From a virus, in IMG/VR virus record IMGVR_UViG_3300035199_001168, positions 1 through 39,230 of that record: DNA of 39,230 bases; one strand, written 5' to 3'. Shown piece by piece: positions 24,309-32,140 of this stretch. Positions within the stretch are counted from its first letter, which is position 1. Each line of letters begins with the position of its first letter. The translations under genes and the position numbers were made by a program. Below the pieces are notes generated by a model, which saw only the letters and a program-made list of their open reading frames with translations, was not told where the DNA came from and searched no databases.

Positions 24309-26321
24309 CTATCGGCCTGCGCGGCTGCGGGTGCCACGGCGACCGACCGCGCGGGCCGGCACCGGGGCGGTGGGTTGATCGCCAGCGAACAGCGTGGGCT
24401 GGAGCAGTTGCCGTTCCAGTTGGTCCCATTCGTTGTCGCGAAGCAGGTGCGTTTTCAGGCTGCGCGCGGCGTGCAAGGCATACACCTCGCAGTCGAGCGC
24501 CTCGTTGCGCCGACCAGCTTTTTTCTGCCAGACCATCTTGCTGGGGGTACGCGGGTGCGGGGCGAGCACCTCGTTGGTGAGCTGCTCGTAGTAGTCCGCA
24601 CGGATCTCGCTGTACCAGTGCATCCGCCCAGGTCCCGAGCCCTTCAGACGCAGGCGCCCGTCGATCAGGGTCTTGGCCTTGTGCGTGCCGACGATGTAGA
24701 CCCGCAACCCGTACTTGGCCGCCTTGGTGTTGTCCTGGGTGGTGTCGGCCGTGGCCGGCGGCTTGGTGAAAATTTCCTTGTCCCGGTTGTCCACCGAGGC
24801 GCCCTTGATCGCCATGATGTTGAACTGCTTGCGATCACGGACGTAGGTGTACACCGCGTGGTTGGTGTTGCCGTCCGAGCTGTCGATGCTCATGCCGGAG
24901 ATGGCCAGGCTGTAGCCGGCCTCGCTGGAGATCGGCCGGGCCAACAGCTTGTCCAGGTCGCTCCACACCGGATCATTGGGGTCGATGGGGTTGCCAGGCA
25001 GCTCGCCCCAGTACAACCGCCAGGACTCCTCACCCCGGCCCCAGCCAACGATCACCACCGCCAGGCGGTCGCCCTGAACGTCGACGCCCGCCGTCACCAG
25101 CAGCACGCCCCGGGGCGCGGTCAGTTCGGCATAGGCCTCGGCGCGTTTCTCCAGCTCATCGGTCTTCGGTGCGTCGCTCTTGTAGGCGTAACTCTCGCCC
25201 TTGGAGCTGTTCACGTAGGCGATCATCGGACCGATGTTGCCGCGCGCGGCGGCGTACTCGGCCTGCAGCTTCTTCTCCAGCAGCACGGCAAAGCGCGAGC
25301 CGTAGAAGGTGGCGTACAGCTCGTTGAGGATGTAGCCGGCGATGCCACGGAACTCGGCAGTGGCCAGCCAGCGTCCACGCTGCAGGTTCGCGTTCTTCTG
25401 GTTGTCATCCCAGCTGCAGCCGCAATGCGGACAAGCGTAGTAGGCGGACTCCGGGCGCTTGTGGCCATACACCTCGTGGGTGTAGTCCGGGTCATCCGGG
25501 CACATCAGGTGGTCGAAGCTGAGTGCGTGCTCTTCGCCGCATTCGTGGCAAGGCACCAGGCCAATGCGCTTGTCCGACAGTTCCAGCTCAGCGTCGATGG
25601 CCGAGAGCCCCTCAATGGTGGGCGTGCCGCCGATGATGATCTTGGAGCGGCGGAAGGTTTTCAGACGCTCCTTTGCCAGCTTGATGCTGTCGCCCTGCCC
25701 CCGCAGGTTCAGGTTGCAGTCGTCTGGCTCCTCCACCGCCACACGCGGCACCGGGGTGGACTTCACGCTGGCCGGGCTGTTGGAGCCCACCAGCTTGAGG
25801 AAGCCACCGGGGAACTTCTTGAAGTCCTGCCGTTGCTGCAGCTTGCGGCTGCGCAGGTCGACCTTCTTCTTCAACCGAGGCGTGGCCTCGATCATCGGCT
25901 CCAGCTTCTCAGCCACGTACTGCTTGGCGGCCTCGGCCTTCGGGAACAGGACCAGGATCGGTGACGGGTCGATGTCGATCCACTTGCCAAGAGCGTTGCC
26001 CAGGACGCCGGATGTCCAGGCCACCTGGGCGGACTTGCGGCAGACGATCTCGCTCACCTTCGGGTCGTCCAGGGCCTCCAATGGACCACCGGGCCACACC
26101 AGGTGCGGCGTGACCTGGAAGCGGTACTTGCCAGGGCGAGCCGCTTCTTCAGCGGCCAGCCACCGGTACTTCTCCGCCCACTCGATGATCGACATCCGGG
26201 GTGGCGGGGCCCACTTCTTGGCGGAGCGACGAACACCCTTATTCGCCGTCTTCCTCAGCTGTCTCCGGATCGTCCGGCTCGTCAAAGTCCCCGTCAGACG
26301 GGTCATCGTCATCAGGGTCAT
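24309..26321 (-). CDS. terL: Terminase large subunit, lambda gpA family
   Basis: A 670-residue motor and nuclease that packages phage DNA and cuts cos sites. IEWAEKYRWL at 46-55 aligns with the family N-terminal block. The deviant Walker A KSAQVAWTS is at 97-105. CHEC (258-261) and CPHC (297-300) form a zinc-finger-like pair. The nuclease region includes GVDVQGDRLAVVIVGWG and SIDSSDGN, and the C-terminal RRNEALDCEVYALHA block is diagnostic. It overlaps the small-subunit gene by 83 bases; a downstream ATG at 26195 is possible but would remove a plausible basic N-terminal arm. Confidence 0.95.
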   Translation of the reverse strand: MTLMTMTRLTGTLTSRTIRRQLRKTANKGVRRSAKKWAPPPRMSIIEWAEKYRWLAAEEAARPGKYRFQVTPHLVWPGGPLEALDDPKVSEIVCRKSAQVAWTSGVLGNALGKWIDIDPSPILVLFPKAEAAKQYVAEKLEPMIEATPRLKKKVDLRSRKLQQRQDFKKFPGGFLKLVGSNSPASVKSTPVPRVAVEEPDDCNLNLRGQGDSIKLAKERLKTFRRSKIIIGGTPTIEGLSAIDAELELSDKRIGLVPCHECGEEHALSFDHLMCPDDPDYTHEVYGHKRPESAYYACPHCGCSWDDNQKNANLQRGRWLATAEFRGIAGYILNELYATFYGSRFAVLLEKKLQAEYAAARGNIGPMIAYVNSSKGESYAYKSDAPKTDELEKRAEAYAELTAPRGVLLVTAGVDVQGDRLAVVIVGWGRGEESWRLYWGELPGNPIDPNDPVWSDLDKLLARPISSEAGYSLAISGMSIDSSDGNTNHAVYTYVRDRKQFNIMAIKGASVDNRDKEIFTKPPATADTTQDNTKAAKYGLRVYIVGTHKAKTLIDGRLRLKGSGPGRMHWYSEIRADYYEQLTNEVLAPHPRTPSKMVWQKKAGRRNEALDCEVYALHAARSLKTHLLRDNEWDQLERQLLQPTLFAGDQPTAPVPARAVGRRGTRSRAGR

Positions 26322-26766
26322 AGTTGGAAAGCTCCGTGAGGATTCCCGCGATGGGTTCGCGGATCAGTTCGACATCCACGTCGATGCCGTAGCGGGCGGA
26401 CAGGTCGGCGGCCAGGTTCTCGGGGAAGGTGTTCAGCAGCTCCAGCTTGGCGGCGGTGACCATGGCCTCGAAGCGCTCGATCATTTCCTCCGCCACCACA
26501 ACTTCATCCAGGTCTTTGGCCAGGGCCACCTCTTCGCGGTCTGCCCTGATCCGGTCGAGCCGGTCGCGGGCGCTCTCCTTCTTGCCATTAAGGGCTGCGA
26601 TCTGGATCAGCCAGGCGATCACCTGCTCGGTGTCGTATTGGTTTTCGTTGCCACGGCCCATGCCGTACTCAGCGACCGGCATCCCGTCGTTTTGCCAGCG
26701 GCTCAGGGTGCGTTCATCGCGGCCGACGATCTCGCTCAGCTCTGCCTTGGTGACTCTCTTACCCAT
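26239..26766 (-). CDS. terS: Terminase small subunit, Nu1-like
   Basis: A 175-residue protein; lambda Nu1 has 181. Residues 1 to 40 form a winged HTH (KAELSEIVGRDERTLSRWQNDGMPV) for cos binding. Residues 60 to 130 are helical and probably oligomerise. The C-terminal 25 residues are strongly acidic (DPDDDDPSDGDFDEPDD), which could contact the large subunit. AGGGG precedes the ATG. A 146-bp noncoding stretch lies upstream, the expected cos location. Confidence 0.9.
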   Translation of the reverse strand: MGKRVTKAELSEIVGRDERTLSRWQNDGMPVAEYGMGRGNENQYDTEQVIAWLIQIAALNGKKESARDRLDRIRADREEVALAKDLDEVVVAEEMIERFEAMVTAAKLELLNTFPENLAADLSARYGIDVDVELIREPIAGILTELSNYDPDDDDPSDGDFDEPDDPETAEEDGE

Positions 26767-26912
26767 GCGAAACCCCTGGAAAGACGGACATCCCTGTCAA
26801 AATTTCAGCTAGAGAGAAAACGTGGCTCGAATTACCCGTACCCCCCTCCGGCGCCCGGGGAGGACCCGCCCTACCGGGGTAGCACGTCAGTGCCCCGCAT
26901 CGGGGGCCGGGG
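26767..26912. other. Intergenic region upstream of terS, candidate cos region
   Basis: These 146 bp lack a convincing gene. They hold CTACCGGGGTAG (26871-26882), the near-palindrome GCCCCG-CAT-CGGGGGC (26892-26904) and a GC-rich run CCGGCGCCCGGGGAGG (26848-26863). Lambda-type cos lies just upstream of the small terminase gene, so this is the best place for it. The nick sites themselves cannot be read. Confidence 0.4.
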
Positions 26913-27686
26913 TCACCGACCGCCCCGCCGGAAGCGGGAAGGCGCCCGACCATCGAGGGCGCGCGCGATGGCCTTGTCGATGCTGGCTTCGAGCAGCGCA
27001 TCGTTCTCGGCGGTGCGGCGCACCACGTCATGGAAGCGGAAGCGCTCGCGGTACTGCGGCTGCTTCACGAACGCCAACACCATCACCAGGCTCTTGTCCC
27101 GGCGTTCGGCGATGCCGATGGGGGTCTTGCCCCGGCGCATCACGAAGAACGCCTTAGCGTGCCCCTTGCGCAGAGACCGCGCACTCTCCGAGGCGTTGGC
27201 GGTGTAGCCCTTGGCACCCTCGGCGGCAGACAGACCCGACAGGATCTGGAGCACCTGGCCCCGGCTGAGGTTGCCGTACTGATCCAGCTTGGCGCCGGCA
27301 GCCGGCACGATGAACAGGCCGGCGGGCAGGATGCCCTTGGCGCGCAGCAGGGACTCGGACTTCTTATCGACCCGGCCACCACTGAATACCTGAGGCGCCA
27401 CCCAGTCTTCCGGGGCCAGACCCTTGGAGTTGTTGTCCTTGTCGTCCTTCACCCAGAGCTCAACCTCCAGCTTGCTGGGCGTGGCATTGAAGATCCGCAC
27501 CGCGTTGAGCGTAAAGGGCGTGGGACGGTCGAACACCATGGACATCTCGCGCTGCAGCTCGCGCCGCGCGATGTTGCCTACATGGTTGAGGGCATCGGCG
27601 TGGGCGCGGGCTGGCAGATCGCCGCCCAGCTGCTGGAGCGATGCCAGCGCATCGTCCAGGTCCGCCGCCGAGATGCCGGCTTTCAC
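26913..27686 (-). CDS. Tail completion protein, minor tail Z-like
   Basis: A 257-residue basic protein. It starts at GTG 27686, overlapping the holin stop as GTGA, with GAGGTG 5 bases upstream; longer upstream frames lie within the holin gene and are rejected. The N-terminal block ALNHVGNIARRELQREMS and the C-terminal FRFHDVVRRTAENDALLEAS match the general layout of Z-type tail proteins. In lambda, Z lies between FII and U; here a Z-like gene is instead between holin and terminase. The identification is moderate. Confidence 0.55.
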   Translation of the reverse strand: MKAGISAADLDDALASLQQLGGDLPARAHADALNHVGNIARRELQREMSMVFDRPTPFTLNAVRIFNATPSKLEVELWVKDDKDNNSKGLAPEDWVAPQVFSGGRVDKKSESLLRAKGILPAGLFIVPAAGAKLDQYGNLSRGQVLQILSGLSAAEGAKGYTANASESARSLRKGHAKAFFVMRRGKTPIGIAERRDKSLVMVLAFVKQPQYRERFRFHDVVRRTAENDALLEASIDKAIARALDGRAPSRFRRGGR

Positions 27687-28012
27687 TCTTTCACCTCGCA
27701 CACACCAGCACGCTTGGCCAGCCAACGCTCGAACAGCGCACTGGCCACGTCGGCGCCGAGGGTGGCGATCACGCACATGATCGCGGCAGCGACCAACAGG
27801 TGAGCGCCGGATGCCCAGGCGATCAACCCAGCGGCCAGGCCGAACACGACCGAAGCACCAGCCCGCAGGACGACCCGGTAGAACAGAGCCCAGCCGCGCA
27901 GCCCGGCCTTGTCGGCCCGCCACATCTCGCCGCTGAATCCTGCGACCACCGCGATGACCATGAACGCCCAGATGGGCAGCTCGGCCATCGCCTGCTGTTG
28001 CTCCTGAGTCAT
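27683..28012 (-). CDS. Holin-like membrane protein (LydA/holin superfamily III type)
   Basis: A 109-residue protein with three probable membrane segments: about residues 14-30 (IWAFMVIAVVAGFSG), 48-66 (VVLRAGASVVFGLAAGLIAW) and 70-90. It has a short acidic/glutamine-rich N terminus (MTQEQQQAMAELP) and a charged C terminus. The layout fits phage holins of the LydA class, which form the inner-membrane lesion that releases endolysin. GAGGTG lies 5 bases before the ATG. It is the first gene of the late operon, while the endolysin is near its end. Confidence 0.7.
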   Translation of the reverse strand: MTQEQQQAMAELPIWAFMVIAVVAGFSGEMWRADKAGLRGWALFYRVVLRAGASVVFGLAAGLIAWASGAHLLVAAAIMCVIATLGADVASALFERWLAKRAGVCEVKE

Positions 28013-28020
28013 CGCATCAC

Positions 28021-28049
28021 CTCGAAGAAAAAGCCCGCGTGTCACGGGC
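28021..28049 (-). terminator. Intrinsic terminator directly upstream of the holin ribosome binding site
   Basis: On the minus strand GCCCGTG-ACA-CGCGGGC (one G-U pair) is followed by TTTTTCTT. The U tract runs straight into the holin ribosome binding site. Confidence 0.7.
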
Positions 28050-28085
28050 AACCGCCTCGGCGCAGCCATTCGCCGAGGCCGAAAT

Positions 28086-28111
28086 AGAAAACCCCGCCAG
28101 GTGGCGGGGTT
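28086..28111 (-). terminator. Strong intrinsic terminator after the Q-like gene (tR'-like position)
   Basis: On the minus strand AACCCCGCC-ACCT-GGCGGGGTT is followed by TTCTATTTC. The 9-bp stem is perfect. It lies about 190 bp after the Q-like gene and before the first late gene, the place of lambda tR', which would block late transcription until antitermination. Confidence 0.8.
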
Positions 28112-28303
28112 TGAGGGTGCCGGGGTATCCCCGGCATGACAGCACAGCACAGTGCTGGCGATCCGGTCAGGCGCTACTGTCGAATCGTGCCCACCTTGTA
28201 CCCCCCGAGTGACAAACCGAAAACCCCCTGTTTTCGGTATTTCCTGACGTGGGCTGACGGGGGGCCACCGGGGCGCTACGGCGCCGAGTCGCCCGACGAA
28301 CGG
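28112..28303. promoter_or_regulatory. Q-to-late intergenic region with several palindromes
   Basis: 192 bp between the Q-like stop and the terminator hold two clear hairpins: TGCCGGGG-TAT-CCCCGGCA (28118-28136) and ACCGAAAAC-CCCCT-GTTTTCGGT (28216-28238). By lambda analogy the late promoter and the antiterminator-loading site belong here. A TTGTCA on the minus strand could be a -35 element but lacks a good -10 at the right distance, so I do not place a promoter. Confidence 0.4.
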
Positions 28304-28825
28304 TCACGATTTCTCGCCCTTGAACAGCTCGACACCTCGCGCCCGGTGGGCCGCCTTCGCCTGGCGAACAGCAGCCGCCCGCACCTTCGCACCCTCCCGG
28401 GCAGACTCCCGGCGCCGGCCACGCAGGCGTTCCTGCCTGGCCAGCAGCTCCGCCTGCACCAGGTGATGCAAACGATCCAGGTGGCGGAAGTACGCCCGGC
28501 GAGCCGCATCGCCCTTGCCCAGCTCAAGCACATCGCACTGCTGTTCCAGGGTCAGATCGTTGAGATACCGCGCGCCCGCCAGCCGGTGCAGCACCGCGCC
28601 CTCCTTCGTCGCCAGCAGCGTCGACAGCGCCGCCGTCACCTCGCCGGCCAAGTAGTCCGGTCCGGCGCCGGCCAGCAGCACCTTGTCGCCATACACCCCG
28701 CCCCGGGGCGCGCAGCCGCCGTACTCCATGATGGTGCTCAGGGTGCTGCCCAGGCCTCCGGCCGAGCCGTTGCTGGCGATCTGTTCGGCCCAGTGCCGAA
28801 ACACCCCCTCAATGACCTCGATCAT
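28304..28825 (-). CDS. Putative late antiterminator, Q-like
   Basis: A 173-residue protein. The ATG at 28825 removes a spurious 22-residue extension (GVCWVGGFCVG) that only reads through the repeat region. The pattern WAEQIASNGSAGG ... YGGCAPRGG ... followed by a helical, arginine-rich C terminus (AYFRHLDRLHHLVQAELLAR) resembles phage antitermination Q proteins. The location is the strongest support: end of the early replication operon, directly before the late region, with a tR'-like terminator after it. It should let RNA polymerase read through the terminators of the late operon. Confidence 0.5.
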   Translation of the reverse strand: MIEVIEGVFRHWAEQIASNGSAGGLGSTLSTIMEYGGCAPRGGVYGDKVLLAGAGPDYLAGEVTAALSTLLATKEGAVLHRLAGARYLNDLTLEQQCDVLELGKGDAARRAYFRHLDRLHHLVQAELLARQERLRGRRRESAREGAKVRAAAVRQAKAAHRARGVELFKGEKS

Positions 28826-29165
28826 GCGCGCTCTCCCCGGCCAGAAACCCAACCCAACACAAAAACCCCCAACCCAACACACACCCAACACAGAAAAACT
28901 CCAACAAAAACAAAGTACTGAAACTCTCTGTGTAAGGTGTGTTGGGTTGGTAAGGTTTTTTCAGCCCTCGCGTAAGGAAAAAACGTCGCCTTGCCCGCCA
29001 AGGCATTGCACATAAATATTCGTGCGTACACGTGCGCGCGTGCGTAAACCCAACACACCCTACACACACCTCCATAACCCGCGCCGTTAGCGGCCTCCAG
29101 CTGTGTAAGGTTGCCGAAACCAACCCAACACACAGGCAACACACCCAACACACTATTGGACGTAC
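28826..29165. repeat. Repeat-rich noncoding region, candidate replication origin (iterons)
   Basis: 340 bp without a credible gene. The 9-mer CCCAACACA occurs at 28853, 28873, 28884, 29049, 29124 and 29144, with a variant GGCAACACA at 29135 and one inverted copy at 28938-28946. The 11-mer CTGTGTAAGGT is repeated at 28928-28938 and 29101-29111. The centre holds an AT-rich patch (CATAAATATTCG, about 29011) next to an alternating purine-pyrimidine run (GTGCGTACACGTGCGCGC, 29022-29039). Clustered iterons, an AT-rich segment and position beside a primase-helicase gene suggest an origin; a transcription-related role is also possible. Confidence 0.55.
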
Positions 29166-31940
29166 TCATGCTGCAAGCCCCTTCACGTGGTCCCAGCCGT
29201 CCACACTCCAGCCCGCCAACCGCGCCCGCGCCCGCCATTCGGCAACGTGCTTGCCCAGCTCGGCCGATGTTGGGGAAGGTGGCAGGAAGGATTGCTCGTC
29301 CTTGGGGAAGAAGAACGCCGCGAACCGCCGGTTGTTGCCGTCGGTCCAGGGGATCGCCCGTGTCTTATCGATGCCGGCCGAGCTGATGAACAGACTGAAC
29401 TTCGTCTGGCTCATCGAATGCTCCTTGTTGCGGTGGCACCACTCGAGGAACAGCGCATACAGGTCCGTGGTCAGGCAGGCGCCCCAGATCCCGGCGCCCA
29501 GCTCGCCCGTGCGCCACAAGTGGATGAACGTCTGCCAGGTCGCCCGACTCAGGGCCACCAGCCGTTCCCGGGCCGGCGTCGACGGGGGCTTGGTGCGTTC
29601 GTCGAAGTCGCCCAGGTCCTGGGCCAGCAGCCAGGCATACAGTGCCTCGACGCCGCCACTGGCCAGCTCATGCTTGATCGCCTTCTGCCGATCCTCCGGC
29701 AGCTTCTCTTCAGGCCACATCACCAGGAAGCGCCGGTCATCCTGGCCGATGGGCCACGGCATGATCTCGTTGGAGAGGAACACCGCATTCATGTGCGACG
29801 CTTCCTCCCAGCCGTTCACGAACTTCGATTCGATGCGCACCGTCTGCCCGGTGATCAACTGCTTGATCTTGCCCACCTGGTTGTAGCGCTGGTCGCGCGA
29901 CACCACCTCTTCGAACACCGCCCACAGCTTGCCGCTCTGCCAGGCGTTGAAGTTGCCCTCCAGCTGGGTCTGCCCCACCGTGGCCGAGTACCGGCCGTAG
30001 AGCAGCCCCATCACCACCGAGAACAGCAGGCTCTTGCCCGAGCCCTCCATGGTCGAGTGCATCAGCACCGCCGTGTCCATCTTCGCGCCCGTGTGCTGCA
30101 GGGGGAAGGCCAGCCAGCAGGTCAACCACTGCGCCACGTCGTCGGTGTGGTTGCACAAGAAGTGGATCAGCCAACGCAGGTTCTCGCAGGCCGCATCGTT
30201 GCGCTCGGGCTGCAGCGGCAGGCCGTCGAAGGTGTTGATATACACCTTCGGGTCATGGGTCATCGTCGGATCGAACACGATATGGTCCATGTCCACCACG
30301 CGCCGCTCCGGGCTGTTCAGCCAGAGGCTATAGGCATCGCCCAGGGCCATCTTCACCGCACCCTCGGCGACCCGCCGTTTCTTCGCGTAGTCCCACACGT
30401 CCTTGGTGCCGTCGATGTACACATATCGCACCTGCGGCGGCATGGTGATCTCCCCGACCGCCTTGCCCGCCATGGCCTTGGCCTGCTCGATCTCCCGCAC
30501 CTGCTCTTCGCTGATCCGCTTCTTGCGCTTCGAATCCGTGACGGCGGCCCACTCCTTGAACTTCTCCTTGCCCACGTGGGCCTCGAAGGCGGCGCGCTTC
30601 ATCTTCTTCGACTTGTCGAAGTCCCACACGTGGGTGGTGCCCTCGACCAACGCATACCGACGCAGCAGCGCCGTCAAGCTCAGGCCATCCCCCTGCCCCC
30701 CGGCTTCGGAGCGGCCGGGCTCGGCGGCGGAGTTCTCGGCGGATGGGGTCGGGGGAAGGTCCTGCTGCTCTCCATCGCTGAGCAGTTGGTCCAACACCTC
30801 CACCGCCTCGCGAACACTGGGCGGCATCGTGTCACCCTCGGGCGGCGGACTTGGCGCCCTGGGCGAACGCTGCGCGTCCATGCCCAGCTGCTTCGCGGCG
30901 GCCTTCACTGCCGCGCCCTGGTCGCCGCTGTGCTCGAGGATGCAGAACACATCGAACGGATCATTCATGTGCCCGTTGGCCAGCGGGTCGGAGCCGTGGT
31001 GCGAGTACACCTTGCCCTCTTCGTTGACCGTCACCCCGGGCAAGCCGGTGGTGCTCTGCGGGCAGAGCCACTTGCGCCCACGCTTCTGGTAACCGTGGGC
31101 CTTCAGCAGCGACTCGGCGTCATACGCATTGTTGTAGGCATCGATCACCGACGGCTTTTCGCCGGCCGGCGCCGATGGGCGCTTGGGCTTCGACTTCACC
31201 GGCGGTTTCGCCTTCGGTGCCCAGGGGCAGGCCTCCAGGGCCATGCGCTTGAACACATCCCAATTGCGCCAGATGTTCACCAGGTCGCGCGGCAACTCCG
31301 GCAGGCCATCCGCCGAGGGCGCCGTGCGCCAGTGGTAGGGCTGGCCCGTGTCCGGGTGGATCGACGGCGGCAGCACGTCCTGGACGAGCCCCGCCCGCAG
31401 CTCGAACACCGTGACCGGCGCCAAGGCCTTCGCCTTCGACCGCATCTCCGACTCCAGCGCCGCGTCGCCGGTTTCCTTCGCGCGCTTCGCCGCGGCCATG
31501 GCCAACTTGAACTTGCTGCCGTCCGGGTCCTGCTCATTCGGCCAGGTCAGCGAATGCCGACTGAAGTCGGCGCCCTCGGGCAGGCGGAACATCACGCGGA
31601 AACGCGCCGGGTTGCCCACCACGGTCGGGTGGACCACCGCCAGCGCATCCACGTCCAGGTCCAGCACATCGCGCAGCACCTGCCGGGTGTACTCCACATG
31701 GTCCACGTCCAGCGAGCACAGCCGGCTGGGGCCGTGGACCACGCCCATGTTGTGCTTCGGGTGCTTCTGCCAGAAGGCCTCAGCCTGGGCGGCGTCGGTG
31801 AAGTAGCCGCCAGGCTGGTTCCAGCCGTTGCCCTTGGGGGCCTTCTCGCCCGGTTCGATGGGAACCAGAGCGAGGTTGAAGGTTTCGATGTAGCGCCGCG
31901 CCCATGCGGCAATAGGAGTGGCGTTCCCTGCCTGTGTCAT
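29166..31940 (-). CDS. Bifunctional primase-polymerase and SF3-type helicase replication protein
   Basis: A 924-residue protein. Residues 10 to about 225 form a Prim-Pol domain (WARRYIETFNLALVPIEPG; metal-binding LDVDH at 77-81). Residues about 265 to 353 resemble the helical/zinc-associated domain often following it (LLKAHGYQKRGRKWLCPQST). Residues 428-476 and 504-550 are two copies of a 50-residue module with a GT-x-x-VWD core. Residues 600 to 760 form the SF3-like ATPase: Walker A GSGKS 633-637, Walker B LWAVFEEV 672-679, sensor LSNE near 724 and DDRRF 734-738. GGGAGG lies 7 bases before the ATG at 31940. It should start and unwind phage DNA replication. The adjacent repeats could be its origin. 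Confidence 0.88.
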   Translation of the reverse strand: MTQAGNATPIAAWARRYIETFNLALVPIEPGEKAPKGNGWNQPGGYFTDAAQAEAFWQKHPKHNMGVVHGPSRLCSLDVDHVEYTRQVLRDVLDLDVDALAVVHPTVVGNPARFRVMFRLPEGADFSRHSLTWPNEQDPDGSKFKLAMAAAKRAKETGDAALESEMRSKAKALAPVTVFELRAGLVQDVLPPSIHPDTGQPYHWRTAPSADGLPELPRDLVNIWRNWDVFKRMALEACPWAPKAKPPVKSKPKRPSAPAGEKPSVIDAYNNAYDAESLLKAHGYQKRGRKWLCPQSTTGLPGVTVNEEGKVYSHHGSDPLANGHMNDPFDVFCILEHSGDQGAAVKAAAKQLGMDAQRSPRAPSPPPEGDTMPPSVREAVEVLDQLLSDGEQQDLPPTPSAENSAAEPGRSEAGGQGDGLSLTALLRRYALVEGTTHVWDFDKSKKMKRAAFEAHVGKEKFKEWAAVTDSKRKKRISEEQVREIEQAKAMAGKAVGEITMPPQVRYVYIDGTKDVWDYAKKRRVAEGAVKMALGDAYSLWLNSPERRVVDMDHIVFDPTMTHDPKVYINTFDGLPLQPERNDAACENLRWLIHFLCNHTDDVAQWLTCWLAFPLQHTGAKMDTAVLMHSTMEGSGKSLLFSVVMGLLYGRYSATVGQTQLEGNFNAWQSGKLWAVFEEVVSRDQRYNQVGKIKQLITGQTVRIESKFVNGWEEASHMNAVFLSNEIMPWPIGQDDRRFLVMWPEEKLPEDRQKAIKHELASGGVEALYAWLLAQDLGDFDERTKPPSTPARERLVALSRATWQTFIHLWRTGELGAGIWGACLTTDLYALFLEWCHRNKEHSMSQTKFSLFISSAGIDKTRAIPWTDGNNRRFAAFFFPKDEQSFLPPSPTSAELGKHVAEWRARARLAGWSVDGWDHVKGLAA

Positions 31941-32140
31941 GCAGTGGCCTCCCGAATCGCCTGGCAATGCACGCAGGCCTGACACCCCGGTACCGCCACA
32001 CGGCGCGCCTCGGGAATGTCATCACCGCATGACTCGCACTCCAGTGCGCTCACACCCACATAGCGCACACGCGCATCAATAGCGCGCTGCCGCTCCGCTT
32101 CGGCGGCCTGCTCGGCCATCTCCAGATAGCGCTCATCCAT
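31937..32140 (-). CDS. DksA/TraR-type zinc-finger protein
   Basis: A 67-residue protein. Residues 1 to 28 form a charged coiled helix (MDERYLEMAEQAAEAERQ), and residues 35 to 62 carry a four-cysteine finger (CESC ... CQACVHC), as in the short phage DksA/TraR proteins. Such proteins bind the RNA polymerase secondary channel and modulate promoters. The ATG at 32140 has GGAGGG 8 bases upstream. It overlaps the CII-like gene by 8 bases and the primase gene by 4, so all three are translationally coupled. Confidence 0.8.
   Translation of the reverse strand: MDERYLEMAEQAAEAERQRAIDARVRYVGVSALECESCGDDIPEARRVAVPGCQACVHCQAIREATA

Noticed and set aside
26767-26912. A TTGACA on the minus strand as a terminase promoter.
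   Set aside because: No -10 element at suitable spacing was found, and the gene is expected to be served by the late operon.
27687-27923. A long N-terminal extension of the Z-like protein.
   Set aside because: It reads through the holin gene in another frame and is Arg/Gly-rich; GTG 27686 with GAGGTG is a better start.
28853-29152. CRISPR array.
   Set aside because: The repeat unit is only 9 bp, spacing is irregular and one copy is inverted.
28809-29238. Cysteine/valine/glycine-rich frames (CWVC, CVGCVG) across the intergenic repeat region.
   Set aside because: They arise from translating the CCCAACACA repeats on the minus strand, lack ribosome binding sites and overlap the end of the helicase gene.
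29187-31982. A 931-codon plus-strand open frame opposite the primase-helicase gene.
   Set aside because: Antisense shadow; the minus frame contains Prim-Pol and Walker motifs.
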